From: an uncultured Eubacteriales bacterium
GTDB lineage: Bacteria > Bacillota > Clostridia > Oscillospirales > CAG-382
Direction: 5' to 3'
NCBI GenBank assembly: GCA_934502885.1
Contig: CAKSUT010000001.1
Location: 248,001 to 312,000 of the forward strand
DNA length: 64,000 bases
The position numbers and the translations under genes were made by a program. Under the pieces are notes generated by a model, which did no database searches, had not been told where the DNA came from, and saw nothing but the letters and a program-made list of their open reading frames with translations. Shown in pieces: positions 1 to 7,893 of this stretch; the first letter of the stretch is position 1, and each line of letters starts with the position of its first letter.

Positions 1-908
1 TTGTCAACGGTATGGAACAGAATAAACTTTCCTATGTTCTCTCGGCTTATTGTCGCTTTCAGCTCGTTTACCGTTTCGCCCTGCGGCGCATTTACGAATT
101 TTGTACAACGCGTATCGCAGAGCATTGCAATCTGCACGGCGTCGGTGGTCTTTACGTAAAGCTCGTCGCCGTCAATGCTTATCTCTTTAAACTGCGGTCC
201 CATGGAGCAGTAGCAGTCGCCGGCGTCTATTGCGCCGATTACCGACGGATAGTCGAGCTTGTCCGCCATTATGTAGGTAAAGCCGCCGAAAGAGTCGTTG
301 TAGGGTTCGGAGAACGGCAGACAGAAGCTGTGGTTATCGTCGGCACCTATAGGCAGAACATAGCGGCCGTTTCTGAGAAGATACATATATATTTCGGGAG
401 TGAACGAAAGTGCGCCGCCGTAGTTTGCGGTAATGCAGTTGTAAAGTTCAAAGCCGTCAAATCCCTTTACCTTCAGATATTCATCCTCGGTAAAGAGCGA
501 CCAGTTGGGGTGATTCGCAACAACTATACAGTTATTCGCCTTTGCCTCGGCGATAAGCTCGTTTATGTACTCAAAGCTGAAATTCTCCCCGTTGTACTTA
601 AGCTGAAAATCGCTGTCGGGGTCGCGGCGGATTATGTTGAAGTGGAACGACTTTCTTAAGTTGAAGTTCTCCTTTCCGGGCTGTGAAACGTCGATCTCCG
701 CCGCCGAAAGAGGGAGAAAATTCTCCTCGGCAAGGTCGCGGTGATCGTGTATCGTGCGGTGGTCGGAGAACGCAAAGACCGAATATCCTCTCTCCATGTA
801 CGCTTCTTTGAGCTGTTCCACTGTGAGTTTTCCGTCGGAGAAAGTGCTGTGGCTGTGCATATTCGCTTTGTATTGCTTCTTTTCGGGTGAAATTAGATAT
901 TTTTTCAT
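1..908 (-). CDS. PHP-domain metal-dependent phosphoesterase, 3' end cut by window edge
   Basis: The frame opens at ATG 908-906 and stays open to base 1, so the protein is partial; judged from its neighbour only about 15-20 C-terminal residues are missing. The N-terminal part shows the PHP signature HSHSTFSDGKLT followed by FAFSDHR, the first metal-binding blocks of PHP phosphoesterases, and later ANHPNWS and GADDNH, which match further metal-ligand blocks. It is a close paralogue of the next gene upstream, 23 bases away, with the same length and the same motif order, so the two are a tandem duplication. No signal peptide is seen and it should be cytoplasmic. The PHP fold is known from DNA polymerase III, histidinol phosphatase and 3',5'-nucleotide phosphatases; the substrate here cannot be told. 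It lies at the end of an operon headed by a glycolipid glycosyltransferase. Confidence 0.85.
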   Translation of the reverse strand, partial: MKKYLISPEKKQYKANMHSHSTFSDGKLTVEQLKEAYMERGYSVFAFSDHRTIHDHRDLAEENFLPLSAAEIDVSQPGKENFNLRKSFHFNIIRRDPDSDFQLKYNGENFSFEYINELIAEAKANNCIVVANHPNWSLFTEDEYLKVKGFDGFELYNCITANYGGALSFTPEIYMYLLRNGRYVLPIGADDNHSFCLPFSEPYNDSFGGFTYIMADKLDYPSVIGAIDAGDCYCSMGPQFKEISIDGDELYVKTTDAVQIAMLCDTRCTKFVNAPQGETVNELKATISRENIGKFILFHTVD

Positions 909-931
909 ATTTTTCGGTCATTCCTTTCGAT

Positions 932-1981
932 TTACGACAGATCTTTCAAAAAATCTGCGGCAAAAAGCGGATTCGTGTCGGCGAATTTACCGTGTTCGTC
1001 GCGGATATCGACTCTGATAAACTTTCCGACAAAGTCCGGATCAACATCGAACACCGCCTCCGTGATAAGCTCGCCCTTGCGCGCGATGGCAACCGGTGCG
1101 TCGCGTCCTTCGTTGAGAAGTCTTATCGAACGGACAGGAGAGCATTTTATGTACACTTTTCCGTCCTCGAAATATGCGCTCTCGAAGGTGGGTCCGGTGG
1201 AGGCATAAAAGTCGCCGTTTTCGAGTGCGGTCATGACGCTTTCATAGTCAAGCTTATCCGCGTATATCATCGTGAAGCCGCCGAAGGAGTCGCTGTCGGG
1301 AGACTTGAGAGGCATGGGGTTGTGGTTATCGTCCGAACATTCGCACCAAAGTCTCTTGCCGGAACGCAAAAGTCTGTCGTAAATGTGGTTTGAGTCCTCA
1401 ATGTGACCCACTTGCGCACAGCCGTGGTTGTACATTTCAATCGCCCAAAGACCGTTTATATTCTCGTAGTCGTGAAATGTCTGCATTGACCACGCCGGAT
1501 GGTTTACAGCGACAAGATAGCCGTTCTCGTTCGCTCTCTTTATGAAAGAGTTTATTCTCTCATCGGAGTATTCATCAACCGAAAAATCGCCGCAGTACTT
1601 CGGCATATAATCGGCGTCCCTGTTCGCCTGCTTATTCCAGCGCTTGATTTTCTCCATAATAGGGTCGATTACAACTGTGTTTGTCTCACGCTTTGCGTAA
1701 AGATTAAGGTGATAACAGCGTCTGTACTCGTGTCCCTTTTCGGGAACGTCAAGGTTGAAAGACGCCTCATAGCCGGTTATCGGCAGAAAGCTTTCATCTT
1801 TGAGTTCGGTATGGACGAAAGGTATCTCGTGGTCGGTATATGCGACTATCGAATATCCCCTTGCGGAGTACTCCGCCTTTATCTGTTCGGGAGTGAGCTT
1901 GCCGTCAGAAAACGTTGAATGGCAGTGAAGATTCGCCTTGTAGACTGATTTTCCTTCACTCGGAAAAAAGTGCTTTTTCAT
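932..1981 (-). CDS. PHP-domain metal-dependent phosphoesterase
   Basis: A 349-residue protein with the PHP-fold metal motif NLHCHSTFSDG (His19, His21, Asp26) followed by YTDHE (Asp50, His51). Later blocks VNHPAWS and CSDDNHNP supply the remaining expected His and Asp ligands. This is the three-metal phosphoesterase arrangement of the PHP superfamily. The C-terminal third is beta-rich and shared with the downstream paralogue (1-908). It has no signal peptide, so it probably acts in the cytoplasm. It sits 25 bases after the glycosyltransferase gene and 23 bases before its paralogue, which suggests one transcript. The nucleotide or sugar phosphate it hydrolyses is not evident. The family assignment is secure; the role is not. 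Confidence 0.88.
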   Translation of the reverse strand: MKKHFFPSEGKSVYKANLHCHSTFSDGKLTPEQIKAEYSARGYSIVAYTDHEIPFVHTELKDESFLPITGYEASFNLDVPEKGHEYRRCYHLNLYAKRETNTVVIDPIMEKIKRWNKQANRDADYMPKYCGDFSVDEYSDERINSFIKRANENGYLVAVNHPAWSMQTFHDYENINGLWAIEMYNHGCAQVGHIEDSNHIYDRLLRSGKRLWCECSDDNHNPMPLKSPDSDSFGGFTMIYADKLDYESVMTALENGDFYASTGPTFESAYFEDGKVYIKCSPVRSIRLLNEGRDAPVAIARKGELITEAVFDVDPDFVGKFIRVDIRDEHGKFADTNPLFAADFLKDLS

Positions 1982-2006
1982 ATGTGAAATGTCCTTTCGC
2001 AGCGTT

Positions 2007-3125
2007 TTATTTGCCGCAGCTTTTTATTATGTGCGTGCAAAGCTCTTTTGTGGAGTTGGGGTGGCGTATAAGCGAAATTGCACGGCGCATATTTTCCTCT
2101 CTGTCGGAGAAATAGAAGAACTGATATATAATCTCGTCGAGATGACCCGTGGGCGAAACGTACATCGCACAGCCGTTATTGAGAAGAAACTCCGTGTTTC
2201 TCGTCTCCTGCCCGGGAATGGGATTAGTTATTATCATGGGAAGGTTCTTTGCAAGAGCTTCGGAGGTCGTGAGTCCGCCGGGCTTTGTTATTATGCAGTC
2301 GGCGGCATCCATAAGGGTATCGACGTTGTTGACGTAGCCGTAGTTGAGAACCTTCTTGTTAAGCTCCAGCTCATCTATCTTCTTTTTGGCGTCGGCATTG
2401 TTTCCGCACACGACTATCATCTGAAAATCTATCTTTATGTTGTCAAGTGACTTTACGACACCGGCAACGTCTCCGTAGCCCATGCTTCCGCTCATGAAAA
2501 GAACCGTGAATTTCTGCGGATCGAGTCCGAGCGACCTGCGCACCGAGCCTTTCTGAGCTTCCTTGGAAAATTTCGGGTCTATCGGTATTCCTATCGGTAG
2601 AATCTGATTCTTTTTGTAGCCTTTCTTGTACGCCTGAAGATTGAGAAGCTCCGACGGCGTAACAAGATAATCTATATGTACAGCCTCCTCCCAGAACGGG
2701 TGAAGTACAAAATCCGTGACAATGCCGTACACCTTGACGTTTTTAAGCTCACCTTTGACCTTGAGTATGTCGACTATTGCGGCGGCGAAAACGTGGGTGC
2801 AGACAATGGCGTCGGGAGCATAGGCGTCGATGAATTTTTTGAGTTTTGACGCAAAGAACGTGTTGGTGACTCGAACCGTCGTTATGTCGTCTGCGGTCTT
2901 GCTTCTCTTTTCGTAGTGGGTGTACACCTGCTCATACTGCTTTGCGGCGATCTTGGTTGATACGTCGTAGCCCTTTGAGATGGTCTTAGCAATAATTTTA
3001 TTTATGCAGTCGAACGCATCGAGGGTTTCAACCTCTGCGCCTATGCTGTGAAAATAGTTCTCCACCGCCTTTGCCGTGCTGTTGTGTCCCTGACCTGCGG
3101 TCACTGAAAGAATAAGTGTCCTCAT
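2007..3125 (-). CDS. MGDG synthase / UgtP-family diacylglycerol glycosyltransferase
   Basis: A 372-residue GT-B glycosyltransferase of the GT28 type. The N-terminal domain opens with the glycine-rich SVTAGQGHNSTAKA (residues 7-20), the typical lipid-acceptor loop of MGDG synthase/UgtP proteins. The C-terminal domain has the nucleotide-sugar segment KPGGLTTSEA (281-290) and then NPIPGQETRN (301-310), both hallmarks of this family. By family knowledge it would transfer glucose or galactose from UDP-sugar to diacylglycerol at the inner membrane face, making glycolipid for the membrane or as a lipoteichoic acid anchor. GGAGG lies 7 bases upstream of the ATG. It is first in an operon with two PHP-domain genes, which is unusual company. 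It could instead be a related GT28 lipid glycosyltransferase with another acceptor. Confidence 0.88.
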   Translation of the reverse strand: MRTLILSVTAGQGHNSTAKAVENYFHSIGAEVETLDAFDCINKIIAKTISKGYDVSTKIAAKQYEQVYTHYEKRSKTADDITTVRVTNTFFASKLKKFIDAYAPDAIVCTHVFAAAIVDILKVKGELKNVKVYGIVTDFVLHPFWEEAVHIDYLVTPSELLNLQAYKKGYKKNQILPIGIPIDPKFSKEAQKGSVRRSLGLDPQKFTVLFMSGSMGYGDVAGVVKSLDNIKIDFQMIVVCGNNADAKKKIDELELNKKVLNYGYVNNVDTLMDAADCIITKPGGLTTSEALAKNLPMIITNPIPGQETRNTEFLLNNGCAMYVSPTGHLDEIIYQFFYFSDREENMRRAISLIRHPNSTKELCTHIIKSCGK

Positions 3126-3256
3126 CGGCAGACCTCCTTTACTGTTGCATTCCGGCGCACCGTAAACGGTATGTCGGAAACTTTCATATATATGCGTTGA
3201 TATTTTTACATTTGTTATACTATAATGTGTTGTACGAGATTACTGCACCGTGCTTG

Positions 3257-3285
3257 ATTATAGCATTTTTTGTATGCCATTTCAA
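3257..3285 (-). promoter_or_regulatory. Sigma-A-type promoter of the glycosyltransferase-PHP operon
   Basis: On the minus strand TTGAAA is followed after exactly 17 bases by a perfect TATAAT, giving a 5' leader of roughly 125 bases before the glycosyltransferase ATG. A second promoter-like pair on the opposite strand (TTGATA 3197-3202, 18 bases, TATAAT 3221-3226) faces it. Confidence 0.7.
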
Positions 3286-3345
3286 GGGGTTAGAAGTATA
3301 TTTTTTAATTTTTTAATACTCTTTTTCGTATTTTATAAGAAATAC

Positions 3346-3369
3346 GCTCCGCGGATAAAGCTGCAGAGC
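3346..3369 (-). terminator. Probable terminator after spoVG
   Basis: Arms GCTCTGC and GCGGAGC (one G-U pair) close a 10-base loop just after the spoVG stop on the minus strand, followed by a T-rich stretch. The stem is short, so this is a moderate call. Confidence 0.5.
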
Positions 3370-3381
3370 GCACACGCTTAT

Positions 3382-3663
3382 TTATTCGGCATCCTTTTCT
3401 CCGCCGTTTCCCGACTCCTTGCGGTACTCTTCAAAAATCGCTCTTTCAAGCTCTCCCCGAAGTGCGGCGTTTGTCGGGTGGACGATATCCTTGAATCTCC
3501 CGTCGCCGGTTTTTCTTGCCGGCATCACGACGATTTCGCGGTCGTCGGTCTTGATTATCTTTATATCGTGAAGTGCAAGGCAGTCATCGAAAGTGACCGA
3601 CACAATGGCACGCAGAGGTTCTGTGTCAAAGCGTTTTCTTATTTTTACGTCTGTTATTGTCAT
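3382..3663 (-). CDS. spoVG: SpoVG septation/regulatory protein
   Basis: A 93-residue protein matching SpoVG along its length: it begins MTITDVKIRK, has RAIVSVTFDDCLALHDIKI, the conserved VVMPARKTGDGRFKDI and a HPTNAALRGELERAI helix, with an acidic charged tail. The frame is open far upstream, but the SpoVG-like start at 3663 is preceded by GGAGAG at proper distance, so the longer frame is rejected. SpoVG is a small nucleic-acid-binding protein that affects sporulation, capsule and division genes in Bacillota. It is transcribed away from murC, sharing a 145-base divergent region with it. The next gene downstream (glycosyltransferase operon) has its own promoter. Confidence 0.95.
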   Translation of the reverse strand: MTITDVKIRKRFDTEPLRAIVSVTFDDCLALHDIKIIKTDDREIVVMPARKTGDGRFKDIVHPTNAALRGELERAIFEEYRKESGNGGEKDAE

Positions 3664-3808
3664 ATATACTCTCCGTTTGTCTTTGTTTGAGAGTATTTTT
3701 TGCGGATTTGCGAATAATATACCGTGTTTCACGCGGTATTTTGAACCGAAAAACGAAAGCCCGGAACGGCAGACGAAAACCTCAGTCTTACGGAAGGAAT
3801 GACCATAA

Positions 3809-5200
3809 ATGATTAACAACACGAAGTCCGTTCTAACTCTCGGAGATATAAAAGGCGCATATCTTCTCGGGATAGGCGGCGTGAGTATGTCGAGTCTCGC
3901 AATGATTCTGAAATCGCACGGTACGGCGGTATCGGGATATGACATGAACGAAAGCGAAACGGTGCAAAAACTTCGCCAAAGCGGAATTGCCGTTGACACG
4001 TGCTTCCGCGAAAACGCACTCAACGGAGTCGATACGCTGATTTTCTCTGCCGCAATAAAGCCTGACGATCCGTACATGGTTGAAGCCGCAGGAAAGGGGC
4101 TTCGCATTCTCACGCGCGCCGAGCTTCTCGGACTCGTCACGGCGCATTTTCCGCACGCAATAGGCGTCGCAGGAACTCACGGCAAATCGACAACGACGGG
4201 AATGCTTGCACAGATATGCGTGTACGAGGACAGCGAAACTGCGGTTCTCTCAGGTGCGTCTCTCCCCTTTCTCGGCGGACTCTACAAAGCGGGAAACGGA
4301 GAAAGAGTCGTATTCGAGGCGTGCGAATATAAGAATTCGTACCACGCAATGTTTCCGACAATCAAGGTTGTACTCAACTGTGAGCATGATCACGTTGACT
4401 TTTTCCCCACCCTTGACGACGTAATCGAATCGTTCCGCAAATACATCGACACAAGACGTTTTCCCGGTGCCGAAAACAAGGCGGTCGTTTGTCTCGACTG
4501 TAAAAACTCCGTGAAAGCCGCAGAAAATACAAGTGCCGAGGTATACTTTTACTCCGTAAAGGAGAAAACCGGCTTTTACGCCGAGAACATTGACCTCTCG
4601 GACGGCTTCGGAAAATTTGACGCAGTGCTTTGCGACGGAGACCGCATAGACGGAATAAAGCTCTCCGTGCCCGGCATTCACAACGTCAGCAACGCGGTTG
4701 CGGCGTGTGCGGCGGCATATCTTTCGGGAGTGTCGGCGAAAAACATAAAGAGAGGTCTGTGCGAATTCCGCGGTGTGTCGCGCCGATTTGAAAAGCTGGG
4801 TGAATACAGAGGTGCGGTACTCATAGACGACTACGCGCACCACCCGGACGAGATTCGCGCCACTCTCACTGCGGCGAAAAAGCTCCCCTACAGCCGCATA
4901 ATCTGCGTATTCCAGCCGCACACATATACAAGAACCGCGGCTCTTCTCGACGATTTTGCGTCGGCTCTGTCTCTTGCCGACGAGGTGTACGTCGCGGACA
5001 TCTACGCCGCACGTGAGAAGAACGAAAGCGGAGTGTCGTCGGCGGACATCGCGGCGCGCATGAAAAACTGCACCTACATACCGTCGTTTGACGGTATCGC
5101 GGACTGCCTGAAGGACAAAATAAAGAGCGGTGATCTTGTGATAACAATGGGCGCCGGCGAAGCGTACAAGGTGGCGGAAATGCTTCTCGGCACAAAGTAA
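3809..5200 (+). CDS. murC: UDP-N-acetylmuramate--L-alanine ligase
   Basis: A 463-residue Mur ligase. It has the N-terminal Rossmann loop GIGGVSMSSLA (21-31), the ATP-binding GVAGTHGKSTTTG (119-131), a central EACEYKNSY segment, and a C-terminal domain containing DDYAHHPDEIRATL and FQPHTYTRT, all characteristic of MurC rather than MurD, E or F. The enzyme joins L-alanine to UDP-MurNAc in the cytoplasm with ATP, the first step of the peptidoglycan stem peptide. GGAAGG lies upstream of the start. It stands apart from any division/cell-wall cluster; its downstream partner is a TM1266-family gene 35 bases away, probably cotranscribed. Confidence 0.96.
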   Translation: MINNTKSVLTLGDIKGAYLLGIGGVSMSSLAMILKSHGTAVSGYDMNESETVQKLRQSGIAVDTCFRENALNGVDTLIFSAAIKPDDPYMVEAAGKGLRILTRAELLGLVTAHFPHAIGVAGTHGKSTTTGMLAQICVYEDSETAVLSGASLPFLGGLYKAGNGERVVFEACEYKNSYHAMFPTIKVVLNCEHDHVDFFPTLDDVIESFRKYIDTRRFPGAENKAVVCLDCKNSVKAAENTSAEVYFYSVKEKTGFYAENIDLSDGFGKFDAVLCDGDRIDGIKLSVPGIHNVSNAVAACAAAYLSGVSAKNIKRGLCEFRGVSRRFEKLGEYRGAVLIDDYAHHPDEIRATLTAAKKLPYSRIICVFQPHTYTRTAALLDDFASALSLADEVYVADIYAAREKNESGVSSADIAARMKNCTYIPSFDGIADCLKDKIKSGDLVITMGAGEAYKVAEMLLGTK

Positions 5201-5235
5201 CGAAAAACATCAAGCAGAAAGGAACGGTAAACGGC

Positions 5236-5496
5236 ATGGACGAAAAGACAACCGAAACAAGAGTTGCGATAATCGGCATAATAGTCGAAAACGGCGAGGC
5301 GGTAAAGCCGATGAACGAACTGCTTCACGCTTACGGCGACAGCATTATAGGCAGAATGGGAATACCGCACAAAAGCCGCGGTATAAGCATAATAAGCATC
5401 GCCATAGAGGCGTCGGCTGAAACGATAAATGCACTCACCGGCAAGCTCGGACGCATCGACGGTATCAACGCAAAGGCGACGTTCTCGAAGGTATAA
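5236..5496 (+). CDS. TM1266-family putative regulator (NikR C-terminal/ACT-like fold)
   Basis: An 86-residue protein of the small family often annotated as TM1266 iron-only hydrogenase system putative regulator. The recognisable features are RVAIIGIIVENGEAVKPMNE, YGDSIIGRMGIPH and the C-terminal ALTGKLGRIDGINAKATFSK. Known members have a ferredoxin-like fold resembling the NikR ligand domain but no DNA-binding domain, and often sit next to hydrogenase maturation genes. Here no hyd gene is adjacent; it follows murC by 35 bases and is closed by a strong terminator, so it is the last gene of that unit. An AAAGGAA sequence is present upstream, although a little farther than usual from the ATG. 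Confidence 0.85.
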   Translation: MDEKTTETRVAIIGIIVENGEAVKPMNELLHAYGDSIIGRMGIPHKSRGISIISIAIEASAETINALTGKLGRIDGINAKATFSKV

Positions 5497-5520
5497 ATTC
5501 GCAAAAGCACAAATAAAGCG

Positions 5521-5565
5521 ACTCCGCAAAGCCTATCGTTTTTCGATGCTCTGCGGAGTTTTTCT
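5521..5565 (+). terminator. Rho-independent terminator of murC-TM1266
   Basis: Arms ACTCCGCA and TGCGGAGT enclose further pairing (TATCG/CGAT) and are followed by a run of T. It ends the plus-strand unit 25 bases after the last stop codon. Confidence 0.85.
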
Positions 5566-5578
5566 TATATAAGAGTGA

Positions 5579-5975
5579 AGTGTACGAAAGCAGAGTTTCG
5601 TTAGAGTGGAGAGTGAAGAGTGGAGAGTGGAGTTGACGTTGAAAAACGGCTTTGCCGTTTTTCTTCATTAAATTGCATATTAAATTGCATGGTGAAGATT
5701 TTGAGCTTTGCGGTAACAAGTATATGCTTTGGGAAAAGAGGCGGCTGATGTCTCCGGCGATTGACAATTGATGATTGACAATTGATTGAAATAAAAAAGA
5801 GAGAGCTTCACTCCCTCTTCCGCCGCAGGCGGAGTACAATTTATTCCGAAAAATCCGCGGACATGTGCCGCGAATTTTTCTCCTTTAGATTTGCAAAAGC
5901 GTGAGCTTTTGGCGCGAGTGAACGAATCTGTGGGGGGATAGCATAAGGGGGTGAGCAGTGCTCCCCCCTTATGAA
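5579..5975. repeat. Gene-free spacer (5497-5979) packed with short repeats
   Basis: Beyond the terminator no gene is supported. The spacer holds a GAGTGGAGAGTGAAGAGTGG-type purine repeat (5603-5632), a perfect hairpin AAAAACGGC/GCCGTTTTT (5642-5662), two tandem copies of ATTAAATTGCAT (5667-5690), two tandem copies of GATTGACAATTGAT (5759-5786), a GCAAAAGC/GCTTTTGC hairpin near 5894-5912, and an imperfect AAAAATCCGCG/CGCGAATTTTT inverted repeat near 5846-5879. Such intergenic repeat mosaics are common in gut Clostridia genomes; a miniature mobile element is possible but not proven. Confidence 0.6.
5942..5973 (-). terminator. Hairpin after the ABC exporter operon
   Basis: CATAAGGGGG and CCCCCTTATG form a 10-bp stem just past the stop codon of the exporter operon. 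There is no clear T-run, so it may be a stabilising hairpin rather than a classical terminator. Confidence 0.45.
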
Positions 5976-5979
5976 CAAT

Positions 5980-7893
5980 TTATTCGAGCTCAAACGCTCC
6001 CGTATACAGTCTGTAGTACTGCCCCTTGTCGGCAATCAGCTTTTCGTGACTTCCCCTCTCAATGATTCTTCCGTGGTCAAGAACCATGATAACATCCGAA
6101 TTTTTGACAGTCGAAAGTCTGTGCGCTATTACAAACACCGTTCTGCCCTTCATGAGAGCATCCATTCCTCTCTGAACTATCGCCTCGGTTCTTGTGTCTA
6201 TAGAGGAGGTCGCCTCGTCGAGAATCATTACAGGCGGATCCGCAACTGCGGCACGGCTTATTGCAAGAAGCTGTCTCTGACCCTGCGAGAGGTTGCTTCC
6301 GTTTTCGGTAAGCATGGTTTCGTAGCCGTCCGGCAAACGTGTGATGAAATCGTCGGCACCCGCAAGTTTTGCTGCTTTTATGCAGTCCTCATCGGTTGCG
6401 TCAAGCTTGCCGTAACGGATATTATCCATTACCGTACCCGTGAAAAGGTTTGTATCCTGAAGCACAATACCGAGCGAACGTCTGAGAGAAGCTTTCGATA
6501 TCTTTCCGATGTTTATTCCGTCGTAACGGATTTTTCCGTCGGCGATCTCGTAAAAACGGTTGAGAAGGTTTGTGATGGTCGTCTTTCCGGCACCCGTTGC
6601 ACCGACGAACGCAACCTTCTGTCCGGGTTCCGCATACAGCGTAATATCATGGAGAACAGGTTTGCCCTCTTCGTAGCAGAAATCGACGTTTTCAAGACGC
6701 ACATCTCCGCAAAGCTCTGTGTAGGTTACGCTTCCGTCTGCGGAGTGAGGATGCTTCCACGCCCACATACCTGTTCTCTCGGTGCTTTCGGTTATCTTTC
6801 CGTTTTCGATTTTTGCGTTTACGAGAGTTACGTATCCATCGTCGCTTTCCGGCTCTTCGTCGAGAAGCTCAAATATTCTCTGCGCACCGGCAAGTCCCAT
6901 TACAACCGAGTTTATCTGGTGCGACACCTGACCGATGTTTCCGGCAAACTGCTTTGTCATATTGAGAAACGGCACAACGACGCTTATTCCTATCGCAAAG
7001 CCCGAGAAGCTTACGTTCGGTACGTTTCCGAGGATGAGAAGACCTCCGGCGAACGCAACTATTACGTACATGATATTTCCCATATTGTTGAGTATCGGTC
7101 CCAGCATATTTGCGTATATATTCGCCCTTTCGGACTCACGGAAAAGCTCGTCGTTTATTCTGTCAAAATCTCTGCGGCAGGCGTCCTCATGACAGAAGGT
7201 TTTAACGACTTTCTGACCGTGGATAATCTCCTCGATATATCCCTCTTCCTTGCCTATCGCCTGCTGCTGACGGAAGAAATGTCTCGCCGAACCGCCTCCG
7301 ACGTGTTTTGTAACCAACAGCATAAAGCCGACTCCCACGAGCACAACAAGCGTCATCCAAAGGCAGAAATAGAGCATTACGCACAAGAGCGTCACTACCG
7401 TGATTCCCGAAATGAGAAGCTGAGGCACACTCTGGGACACAAGCTGACGGAGTGTATCTATATCGTTGGTATAGCGGCTCATTATGTCGCCGTGATTGTT
7501 TGTGTCAAAATACTTTACGGGAAGAGTCTCCATGCGTCCGAACATTTTCTCACGGAACTTTTTGAGCGATCCCTGCGTAATTACCGCCATGAGCTGGTTA
7601 AAAGTAATTGATGCCGCAAGGGAGATGACGTAAAGCACGCAGAGAAGCATAACGGCAGACGCAACCGACGCTGCGATGCTTTCCCAGTCTCCCGTCGTCA
7701 CCGCACTTTCTATAAGGGCGATAACTTTCTGCATAAACAGCGACGGCAGTGCGCCGACAACGGCGCTTATGACGATACAGACAAGCGTTATCGGAAGCAT
7801 GACGGGATAGAACTCAAAAAGTGTCTTGAAAAGGCGCCCCGCCGTGCCTTTATTTATCTTCGGCTTTCCGCCTTTCGTTTCAGTTCTGCTCAT
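5980..7893 (-). CDS. ABC exporter half-transporter, catalytic subunit of a heterodimer
   Basis: About 637 residues: a type IV exporter membrane domain with six predicted helices (roughly 30-330) fused to an ATPase domain. The ATPase has Walker A GATGAGKTT, Walker B VMILDEATSS with the catalytic Glu, and switch His in IAHRLSTV. Its signature is LSQGQRQ rather than LSGGQ. Together with its partner (7880-9634) this is exactly the TM287/TM288-type asymmetric pair, with this chain supplying the competent Walker B. A roughly 40-residue insert lies between membrane and ATPase domains. The frame opens at GTG 7902, but AGGTGA before the ATG at 7893 favours the latter. It overlaps the upstream gene, implying translational coupling. 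It likely exports drugs, lipids or peptides; the substrate is unknown. Confidence 0.9.
   Translation of the reverse strand: MSRTETKGGKPKINKGTAGRLFKTLFEFYPVMLPITLVCIVISAVVGALPSLFMQKVIALIESAVTTGDWESIAASVASAVMLLCVLYVISLAASITFNQLMAVITQGSLKKFREKMFGRMETLPVKYFDTNNHGDIMSRYTNDIDTLRQLVSQSVPQLLISGITVVTLLCVMLYFCLWMTLVVLVGVGFMLLVTKHVGGGSARHFFRQQQAIGKEEGYIEEIIHGQKVVKTFCHEDACRRDFDRINDELFRESERANIYANMLGPILNNMGNIMYVIVAFAGGLLILGNVPNVSFSGFAIGISVVVPFLNMTKQFAGNIGQVSHQINSVVMGLAGAQRIFELLDEEPESDDGYVTLVNAKIENGKITESTERTGMWAWKHPHSADGSVTYTELCGDVRLENVDFCYEEGKPVLHDITLYAEPGQKVAFVGATGAGKTTITNLLNRFYEIADGKIRYDGINIGKISKASLRRSLGIVLQDTNLFTGTVMDNIRYGKLDATDEDCIKAAKLAGADDFITRLPDGYETMLTENGSNLSQGQRQLLAISRAAVADPPVMILDEATSSIDTRTEAIVQRGMDALMKGRTVFVIAHRLSTVKNSDVIMVLDHGRIIERGSHEKLIADKGQYYRLYTGAFELE

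Noticed and set aside
5759..5786. Tandem 14-bp repeats as a CRISPR remnant
   Set aside because: Only two adjoining copies without spacers and without cas genes nearby.
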